In this document: positions 1-7,700 of the stretch, in pieces
Layout of the letters: each line of letters starts with the position of its first letter
Position numbering within the stretch: the stretch's first letter is position 1
NCBI GenBank assembly: GCA_009602725.1
Contig: WELB01000172.1
Span: 1 to 11,768, forward strand
Origin: Spirogloea muscicola
Lineage: Eukaryota > Streptophyta > Zygnematophyceae > Spirogloeales > Spirogloeaceae
Direction of reading: 5' to 3'
DNA length: 11,768 nucleotides
Translations under genes and position numbers: made by a program
The notes under the pieces: generated by a model
What the model was told of the DNA's origin: nothing
The model's database searches: none
What the model saw: the letters and a program-made list of their open reading frames with translations, nothing else

Positions 1-18
1 GCTGGCATTTCACAGCCG
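1..18 (+). repeat. Dispersed stem-loop repeat, degenerate core at left edge
   Basis: GCTGGCATTTCACAGCC differs at two bases from the family core GCTGGCCTTTCCCAGCC. The 5' part of this copy would lie outside the window. Confidence 0.45.
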
Positions 19-345
19 ATTCTTTCATATCAGCAGCCGCTTTCTCCTCTATACCATCGCCCGTCGCTTCCATGGGGAGCCGGTCGACTTTCCTGCAGCC
101 GGGTCGCTGGCGTAAGTGTTCATATGCGCCTGGCCGTCTCGCTGCAGAAGTCTATGGCCCGGGCGCTGCACCTTCGTGCCGGCAGAGCCCTCGCTACTGC
201 CTCTGGCTCTGGCCAGGGGACTCACTTCCAGGAGCCTAGCATCTCTGATCTGCGGCTGCTTAGCAGGGATTACTGAGTGATCCGTAGCTGCTTTGTTACT
301 TTGTGTCTTTGTGTGTTTTTCTTAGCGCTTCCCCTGGCCCCCTTC

Positions 346-420
346 TCGTACTCTGTTCATTCTTTTTTGGGCTGGCTTTTCCAGCCCCTATCCTCAATCG
401 GCGAGCACTATCTGCGCACT
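346..420 (+). repeat. Dispersed stem-loop repeat, copy A
   Basis: CTGTTCATTC, a T run, then a perfect 7-bp stem GGGCTGG (369-375) and CCAGCCC (381-387) round a 5-nt loop, then CCTATCCTC and GGCGAGCAC. The 3' GGCGAGCA box is shared with the copies at 1751-1830 and 4034-4120. Confidence 0.75.
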
Positions 421-424
421 CCGG

Positions 425-490
425 CTCCTTCAACCTTGTCCATTCCTTTGGGCTGGCCTTTCCCAGCCACCAGTCAATCTGGCCGCGCTT
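425..490 (+). repeat. Dispersed stem-loop repeat, copy B
   Basis: CTCCTTCAACCTTGTCCATT followed by CCTTT and the core GGGCTGGCCTTTCCCAGCC, a 6-bp stem with a CCTTTC loop. It lies in tandem about 10 nt after copy A; its 3' half is diverged. Confidence 0.75.
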
Positions 491-1040
491 TCTTTCCGGC
501 CGGTGGTCACTGAGCGGGTCAATCTGCTGTAGGTCATGTAGATCTCTAGATGTGCTTGCCTTCGTACCTGGCCATTTGGCCTACGTTTGTTTCAAATACA
601 CGGAATTTCTCATTACGGCCTAGCCTGGCTGCATTGTCCCAGCTGCCCCATCAATCATGAGCTGCCGCAGCCGCCCGCACTTGAGCTTCGTTGGTAGAAA
701 GGCGTATCTTACATCTAGTATTCAGGCATCGATTGGTGTAGCCCCATCCTTTGCTAGTGCTTGAACGGGGATCGGCGGTCTGCTGAGGAAGAAGCAGCTC
801 TTGCGGTAGACGGCATTAGCTGTGAGGAAAGAGAGTGTGCTCTTCCAAAGAAGGAAGACGCTTCCATGGGAGGGTCCACAGACTCTCTCTCCAAAGCAGG
901 CAACGGCTGTCAAAAGCCAGTACAGTGAGAAAAGGACAGTCCGAAGGGCCGCATTGCGCTAAGACCCCACAGCAGGAGGTTACTGGTATGAAGTGGCTCT
1001 CGTAAAGGGGGCATGGCTGTAAGAGAAGTGGTTCTCCCAA
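491..1040. other. Gene-free stretch
   Basis: Short open frames of 60-75 codons lie on both strands, but none has a recognisable domain or support over its overlapping frames. No RNA gene or clear repeat was seen here. Confidence 0.5.
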
Positions 1041-1090
1041 ATCCGAGAAGCCAGCCCGAAAAAAATTGACAAGGTTCGAAGGGGGCCAAA
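1041..1090 (-). repeat. Dispersed stem-loop repeat, copy C (left half only)
   Basis: On the minus strand it reads TTCGAACCTTGTCAATT, a T run, then CGGGCTGGCT. It shares the 5' half of the family, but the right arm of the stem is lost. Confidence 0.6.
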
Positions 1091-1387
1091 AGCGTTGGCT
1101 CAGAATGGTCGGATGGATGGAAGGGTAGATTAATCACTCAATAACCACGAGTGCAGCTGAAGGACTAGCAGCTGGAAAGAAATTCCCCTGACGAAAGCCA
1201 TAGGCTGCAGCGAGAGCACGGCCAGCACGCAGGTGCAAGGCGTGGGCCATGGACCGCTGGAGGGAACATTCAAAGGCGCATGTAATAGACCTGAGCTAAC
1301 GAGCCCGCGGCGTTGAAGTCAGCCTGCTCACCTCGCATCCGAAACACAGCGCGCCGGCCAAGCCTGGCGAGCAGGTCGAGCTGTAAA

Positions 1388-1425
1388 CAGCGAGCCCGAA
1401 AAGATTGACAGGTCCGAAACGGCGA
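1388..1425 (-). repeat. Dispersed stem-loop repeat, degenerate copy D
   Basis: On the minus strand it reads TTTCGGACCTGTCAATC, then TTTTCGGGCTCGCTG. It is closest to the copy at 1041-1090, including the upstream GCTTTT-GCC context, so these two may be a subfamily. Confidence 0.5.
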
Positions 1426-1570
1426 AAAGCGCTTTCTCGAAGCTCGGCCGGTCACTAGAGGTTACTAAGCGTCCATTAGCAGAAGTAACGGAGACTATGG
1501 TCTTCGGAATAGCCCGTTCATCAGCAGCTTTAGACCGTAGCTGTGTGGTCTAGCGGTCCCCGGCCCGACC

Positions 1571-1591
1571 CCTTCAGACCTTGTCCATTTG
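1571..1591 (+). repeat. Dispersed repeat, 5' fragment
   Basis: CTTCAGACCTTGTCCATTTG matches the 5' box of copies at 425-490 and 1751-1830. No stem-loop core follows, so it is a fragment or a chance match. Confidence 0.35.
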
Positions 1592-1750
1592 CCCTCTACT
1601 GAAGCGTCCATCTTCTTCATCATTCTCTTTTGGGTTATTATTATTTATTCCAGCTGCGAGTTACTCGGACTTGCTGCTATTCACTCGTGGGTATTGATCT
1701 TTTATCTGCGGTTGTGTAGTGTCTAGCTGTGTGGGTTTTCGGTTCGGCAC

Positions 1751-1830
1751 CTTTCGGCTCTTTAGACCTTGTCTATTCTTTCTGGTCTGGCCTTTCCTAG
1801 CCCCTACCCTCTGTGGCGAGCAATTTGTTT
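1751..1830 (+). repeat. Dispersed stem-loop repeat, copy E
   Basis: TTTAGACCTTGTCTATTC, then GGTCTGGCCTTTCCTAGCC, then CCCTACCCTCTGTGGCGAGC. All three family boxes are present, with a decayed stem. Confidence 0.7.
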
Positions 1831-1925
1831 TAGAAAGGATAATCCTTGCTTCTATGCTGCTTGCTCCGCCTGTGCTGATTTTGGCGTATAATAAATTGAA
1901 TAACAGCTCTTCCAATGTAAGGCAG

Positions 1926-1946
1926 TGGCTGGGAAAGGCCAGCCCA
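1926..1946 (-). repeat. Dispersed stem-loop repeat, core only
   Basis: On the minus strand it reads TGGGCTGGCCTTTCCCAGCC, an intact core without recognisable flanking boxes. It lies inverted to copy E, about 120 nt away, so the pair could pair with each other as well as internally. Confidence 0.65.
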
Positions 1947-2160
1947 GGATTTGAAGCAGCTGCAGCCTACAAGGCGCCACATTGCAACACAGCTACAACT
2001 TTTCTGCACCCTGCCTGACATAACTTGTGTGGTGGCCAAGTCCGTGACTCTGGTCACTAACCTGAAGCGTTTTTGCAAAAGCCTGCTCAGCAGGAACTCT
2101 TCGTGCTCTCCTGAGGCTGAGTCTTTGCACTCCATGAGTCCAAGAGATGAGCTGTTCCTG

Positions 2161-2210
2161 GTTGGTGAAATGAGGCCAGCCCCAAGAGGAATGGTGGAAG
2201 CTTGACGAGG
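2161..2210 (-). repeat. Dispersed stem-loop repeat, degenerate copy F
   Basis: On the minus strand it reads CTTCCACCATTCCTCTTGG, then GGGCTGGCCTCATTTCACC. The left half is kept and the right arm of the stem is lost. Confidence 0.45.
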
Positions 2211-4033
2211 ATGCGCAGGCAGGGGCGAAGTAGACGGGGCGGGGATCCCTCAGATAGGCGAGCATTTTCTGCCGCCCCAAGAGAGAGAAGATATCTTCCG
2301 CTCAGCCCCTCATGCATAGGTTTGGCCAAGCTTTGGCTCCAGCTTAGGTGGGTAATCGCACCAGCGGGTCTCAGGAACGACATTGACAAGGCGGGCCTCG
2401 TGCAGTGCAGTCTTCTTCCTGTGACGCTTTGCGGTCGCAAGCCTGTGCATCGTGATGACATATCTGAGTGCCCTGCCTGTGTTTGGCCACAAGCAGCTTA
2501 GACAGGCATGTAATAATGCGAGCTTGTGAATGTATGTTAATCGCCTCTGAGCGAAGCTGCTGGCAAGCATCGCACCCCCTAACCATGCGTGACACTTAGA
2601 GCCCTTGTCCTTGTCACTCACCTCCAGTGCCATTGGCCGTGTCCACTGTCACTCCATCGTACTTCAAGGACTCTAGGCCGTCGCCGCTGCTTGCTATGTG
2701 GATGGTATCCCACAGAACCTGCATCGTGCGGATGGCGTCATTTCTGGGTTTCCAGGTGCATTGAACGGTTCTCACCCAGTCAGGCTCCCCAAGGCTTTTA
2801 CGAGAATGTTTCCATCTATTCTCATTTCATGCAATTCACAGTCGCATATGGCGGGAGTATCTCATGTCACGAGTAGATCATGTCAAAAGTGCGAAAGAAT
2901 TTTTGCCATATCAGGAGCAGCAGCTTTATATGATAAAGCTAAGAGCTGCATGAGAAGAAACTCAACAGTCTCTACCTCATGAGTTACTGTAGTCCGCAGA
3001 TAATCAAGGCCATCTGCAGTCACACGCTTAGGGTGGCGATCTGGAGTGTGGAATCGGTCAAGAGAGCTAGGCACAGGAATTTGTCACGAAAGCAGGGAAT
3101 GGAAAGTGGTCGATACGAGTACTGCTCCATCCGCGGCCGATTCGAGTAACTGAGCACCAAATTTCTGAAGTGTTACGTTACTTCTGCCACTGTTAGTGTC
3201 TACCTCACTTCTGACATGAAGAGTCTGAGTGGAGTGTCAACACGACCATGTTGCTGACTTAAGTATCCAAGACCCGTGTCATACTGAATCCTCACCTTTA
3301 ACATCTTTTGTTCAATCTACAAACGCACTTGAGGCTCATGTTAAAGAAATACAAGCATGTAGGATGGAGAAATCCATGATTGATTCACAGTGATTAGGTG
3401 TCATTCGGGCAATCTGAAGATTTCTGATGATGCGTCACGATTTCTTCTTTTGCTCTCGAATAGCATATGTATGTCTATTTTTAGAGCAGATCCTGGGAAA
3501 GAGAGAGAGAAGGCGCGCGGGGCGCATGAATTGAAAGGGAGGCCAATTCAAGCCAATACATTGTTCAGGCAGAGTCGAGTGCAGACTAAACAATGCTACA
3601 TAACACGGAGACCTAATCTAAGGTACCTAAGATGACATTAGTACCCACGGGTGAGCACAAACAAATCTGACAAGCTAACTTGGGGAGCTGGAGCGCCGCC
3701 ACGAAAGCCGGAGGCCTGACTTAGAGCACGCCCTGCACGTTGATGAGAAAGAGACTATTTGACCATTCAAGCAGGTCTTCAAAGTATCCATTGTCTTTTG
3801 CTGTATTAGTATCCCAGAACAAAATGCAGACAAGCAACACATCTTTTGTTATCTCCAAAGTTGAAACTAAATTCACTTTCTTTCTCTTATTTGAATGTGT
3901 GTATTTGTTGCTTATTGACAAGTAGGAATCAGTAATCCACCATGAAAGGCACACTGTCTTCCTTCTTTGTGATCGATTTGAAGAACCTGAACTTGATACC
4001 GGCACATGCTGGACACATCCCAAAGGTGACAGC
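2211..4033. other. Gene-free stretch between repeat copies
   Basis: No coding region I can support; the open frames overlap on both strands and none resembles a known protein. It holds a small perfect hairpin at 2922-2940 (7-bp stem AGCTTTA/TAAAGCT, 5-nt loop) and a purine-rich run at 3494-3512. The sequence is more AT-rich than the right end of the window. Confidence 0.5.
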
Positions 4034-4120
4034 TGTGCAAAGAATGTGCTCGCCCGTAGAGAAGAGGGGCTGGGAAAGGCCAGCCCAAAAATAATGGGCA
4101 AGATCCAAATTGGTAGAAGA
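4034..4120 (-). repeat. Dispersed stem-loop repeat, copy G (best preserved)
   Basis: On the minus strand it reads TTTGGATCTTGCCCATTA, a T run, then GGGCTGGCCTTTCCCAGCCC (perfect 7-bp stem), then CCTCTTCTCTACGGGCGAGC. It has all three family boxes and sits about 390 nt past the receptor stop codon. Confidence 0.75.
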
Positions 4121-4168
4121 AATGTGCAAGAGTTCGGTAACCTCCTGACAGGCATTCCATGCTGAGCT

Positions 4169-4173
4169 TTACA
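4169..4173 (-). terminator. Possible algal-type TGTAA poly(A) signal
   Basis: TGTAA on the minus strand, about 335 nt past the receptor stop codon; TGTAA is the usual polyadenylation signal of chlorophyte green algae. I saw no closer copy and no AATAAA. A five-base match is weak evidence, so this is only a candidate 3' end. Confidence 0.2.
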
Positions 4174-4506
4174 CAAGGCGATCACTCACAGTGCTGCGTA
4201 TGTAAAGGAGAGTCCATGGGATCCTCCAATATGCAGATTGTCAACCTGTACATTGCACAAGTGAAAAGGAGCCTCCTCAGAATCGTACTAAGGTGGGGGA
4301 TCCTATGTGGCTATCTCTAAGATTCATATAAGTTGGACGTCATAGATTTTGCAAGTCCCTACCACTTGCTCAAGCGATCGAGTGGCTGGCCACTGAGAAG
4401 AGGACCAGTAGCACTGCACCTGTCTTTGTAGTCATGAAAGCCTTGTACTCCTCACATTCTCTACTCTGGGAGCCACCAAGTATGAACGAGTTGGCAGGTC
4501 TGATCG
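4174..4506 (-). other. Probable 3' UTR of the receptor gene
   Basis: Follows directly on the receptor stop codon, with no further domain in any frame. It contains the near-perfect palindrome AGTGGCTGGCCACT (4380-4393), probably by chance. The 3' end is not defined by a strong signal. Confidence 0.4.
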
Positions 4507-4794
4507 CTATGACCAGGGTGGAAGTGAGCTCGCGGGTGGGTGAGGAGGACGGCCAAAAAATCTGGATATCACTTGCCAGAGTTGGTCCTCCTCGATAGGC
4601 TTGGACATGTATCCATCCATGCCGGCATCCTTGCACCTCTCCCTAGTCCCCACAACAATGTCAGCAGTAAGCGCCACCACAGGAAGCCGAGTGCCCGTGG
4701 CGGGAGCCGTGCCGTGACTTCTTGTTGGATGCTCAACATTGGCCTCATGCTCTCGGAAAAGTCTCACTGCTTCGTAGCCATCCATTTCGGGCAT
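4507..4794 (-). CDS. Receptor exon 14: second half of receiver, C-terminus
   Basis: Residues 1071-1165 and the stop TAG (4507-4509). It begins M-P-E-M-D-G-Y-E-A directly after the acceptor [17 protein letters not shown] holds T1113, and D-G-Y-M-S-K-P-I holds K1135. The tail, [15 protein letters not shown], is Pro-rich and not recognisable as a domain. Confidence 0.95.
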   Translation of the reverse strand: MPEMDGYEAVRLFREHEANVEHPTRSHGTAPATGTRLPVVALTADIVVGTRERCKDAGMDGYMSKPIEEDQLWQVISRFFGRPPHPPASSLPPWS

Positions 4795-7700
4795 CTGCAA
4801 GGGCATAGTAGCAGCCAGCAGCAATTATTACAGCCATATCAGATGCAACAAATATCATCTTGATTGTCAAAAAGTTGGCAACACATGACCCCAAAATCGC
4901 ATGCAAATGTGCACACACACAAGCAGGAACCCACGCATGCGAGCACACACACATGCGCGCGCACACTCTCACACACCATATTGCTATCACAATGACAATG
5001 CGGCACATTCTGATCCTGTACCTGGAGATCCATGAAAACAATGTCATATGGTGCTGAAAGGCCAGGGTGTTTTGATATTAGCATTGCCACTGCCTTTGCT
5101 CCTCCTTCAGCCAAGTCCACGCTGACGCCGTACCTCACCAGCATTTTGCTCATGACCTTGCGATTCACAGCATTGTCATCTACTACAAGACACCGCTTGC
5201 CTGAAAGACATTGTGTCAACTTCTCCTTAAGCGAGGCAAGTGAATTGCCTGAGTCCATGATTGGAATTTGCAGCTCCGGAAGGGACAAGCCTCCTCCTGC
5301 GATTGCACCATAGCCAAGTTGCAGTAGGACCAAGCACGGAGCTATTGCTACAAGCCGACAAAACCAAGCCTTGACTACAACATGTATACACACAATTGAG
5401 GGCTGATAGCAGAATCTCTTACCTGCTATTGCTCCGTGATTATGAGGTAATGCATGAGGAGCAACTCTGCTATTGCCCCCGGCTGTTGCCATGTATGAGA
5501 GCACCAAGCCAGAAGCAACGGCACATGTCCTCAGTGGCTTCAGTAAGACCGAGCTGAAGCCATCTTTGAGTGCTTCATTTTCAGGCTCTGCAGAGGGCGA
5601 TAGTAGGTGCACGTATGCATGCCTGGTCTGGATGCCCCCATTAAGCTGACAGGCTGCAGTCACTTCTCTTGCTAGTTGCCTCTCTGCAGCCCACACATCT
5701 GCTTCAACAAGGATGACGAGCACACCACTTGGTGCTGCGAGCCTGCTCGTGTCGACTGACGATATGGATGTCTGAGAGGAGCTGGAAGAGGTGCAAGACG
5801 AGGTCGACTGCAAAGAGAGAAATGGGTAGGGCAGCTCTGAGGAGGTTGCATCCCAGGGGCACGTTTCTGAAAGGCGATCCTGCTTGCATGATTGGACCGA
5901 CGAGGGCTGCGCTTGGCCTTCGGACGGCCTCAGTGTGTATGAGGTGAACAAGTCTTGGGAGCAGTCATCGTGGGAGCAGGTAGCAGAAGTGGCATCCTGC
6001 TCGGCCTGGGGCTGCTTCGATGGGGATGTTGGGCCTGCTCCTTGTAAATGGCAGTGGGCTACGTGGGCTACATGGGGCCCCACTTCAGCTAATGAAGAGT
6101 ATAAGTGAATGGAGACGCCTAGTTGCAGCAAGATGCTGGCTGTAACAGCGCGCCGCGCTGGTCGGTCATCGACGACGAGCACTGTGCCTCCTTGAAGTAA
6201 TCTGGCGGCCGCGTCCAGGCAGGAGGATCTCTGAAGGGAGCTCGCACTTTGGCTCCCTGGTGGGGCGATGAGCAAGTTCACATCGAAGAAGAACGTGGTC
6301 CCGATGCCACTGCGAGACACGAAGCTTATGTCGCCCCCCATCATATTCACCAGCCGCTTGCATATGCTCAGTCCTATGCCTGCGCAACAGGCATATTGCG
6401 CATCACTTTTTCTTTAGCTTGTCTCTGTATTGAGTAGTGAGAGCAATTATGCTCACATCTCAAGCATCATGTTGACAGCATTCCTAAGCCTGTTCTGACT
6501 TGCCAAGAGAGTAAAGATGTCACCTGTGCCTCCGTGAGTCCTGGTTGTGCTTGTATCAGCTTGGCAGAAAGGCTTGAAAATGTTCTTCTGTGCTGCATCT
6601 GGAATTCCAAGTCCTGCAGGCAAAATCAGGCGAGAGATTTTCAAAAAGAAATGTCCTAGATATTCGACTGCTGCACTGCTGATACGAGTCGAACTTAGGC
6701 TCAAGCATGTCGAGCACTGGCTCTGTAAGGCTTTCACACGAAGTGGGACCAACCTGTGTCTTCTATAGAGATAACCAGTCGAACATGCTGGTCCTCGTGC
6801 CATGCTTCGGACATGGAACCTCCTCTGCTTTTTACAAGGTGGATGACTCTGCTCCAGCTGCTGCAGCTCTCTACTGCTTTGTAGCCACTCAGTGTCTCGT
6901 GGCCACTTGTATTCGTTCTACATCTGGTGCTGCCGCTCTTCAAGGATGGCTGTCTGGAGTACGGCGCAACTGTGTGGTTGACTACTTCTTCAGGCTCAGC
7001 CATGCGGATGCAGACTGCAATGTGAACTTCCCTTGTGAACTTGCAGGCATTCGCCAGCAGGTTGATCAGAATCTAATGCCAGGTAAAAGAAGCCCATCAG
7101 TTGCCATGGGGATGTCCTTGTTGCACACGCATAGTACCACAGCTTGACGCTTTTCAGCCTGAGAATAACATGTGAAACAATCATCTCTATACGAAGCTTC
7201 GACAATAGCAATTTTGGGTCGTCCTTGCTAACCTGACAGAAGCGCAAAGGATCACCTAGGAGGATGTATGGAACATTTGGATCTACAAGCAAGCCGAGCT
7301 GAACCCCTGCTGCTCGTGTGCAGTCTGCAAACTGCCGTGCAAAGAACAAGGTCAACTTGAGCCGAAGTTCCAAATTGGCATGTTCGCTCCGTGTTGCTCA
7401 TGGATGCAACCTATGTCCTCAAGCCACAAGGCCGAACCTTCGAAGGAGCAAAGCCTATTGTAAGTTGCCAACACAATGGAGAAGGACGAGGACCTGCTCA
7501 AGCGTTGATTAGCAAATCAATGTGCAAATCGTTGTCATTACTCTCGGATTCGTCAGGAGCTCACCATACTCAAGACATCGTCAACAACCTCCCTTATGTC
7601 CACGGGGATGTTCTCCAACTCCAGATGTCCAGCCTGTGTCATCATGTAAGCATAGCTTCAGTAACATGAATACACTTCAGTCCAGATGAGCAGCTGATGC

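Noticed and set aside
1-276. Open frame entering from the left edge (91 codons to a TGA at 274-276)
   Set aside because: It begins inside a degenerate repeat copy, and the peptide has no motif I recognise. It could be the tail of a mobile-element ORF, but the visible part cannot show that.
1540-1595. tRNA-like A box (TGGTCTAGCGG) and, in another copy at 1070-1080, a GGTTCGAA B-box-like sequence, suggesting a tRNA-derived SINE
   Set aside because: The two boxes lie in opposite orientations relative to the repeat consensus and no cloverleaf could be folded by eye, so the match is probably chance.
2087-2461. 124-codon open frame on the minus strand
   Set aside because: Several overlapping frames of similar length exist on both strands; no domain, and it runs through a repeat copy.
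3721-4185. 154-codon open frame on the minus strand
   Set aside because: Its N-terminal third is a translation of the stem-loop repeat copy at 4034-4120, and the rest shows no domain. Other copies give similar F-G-L-A-F-P-S-type peptides in unrelated frames, so the frame is by chance.
4380-4393. Near-perfect palindrome AGTGGCTGGCCACT as an operator-like site
   Set aside because: Single short palindrome in the probable 3' UTR with no second copy or context.
4839-6350. A single 503-codon intron-free gene
   Set aside because: The long frame runs through intron 12 and into intron 13. Family alignment and strong GT-AG signals show it joins exons 12 and 13 through retained introns.
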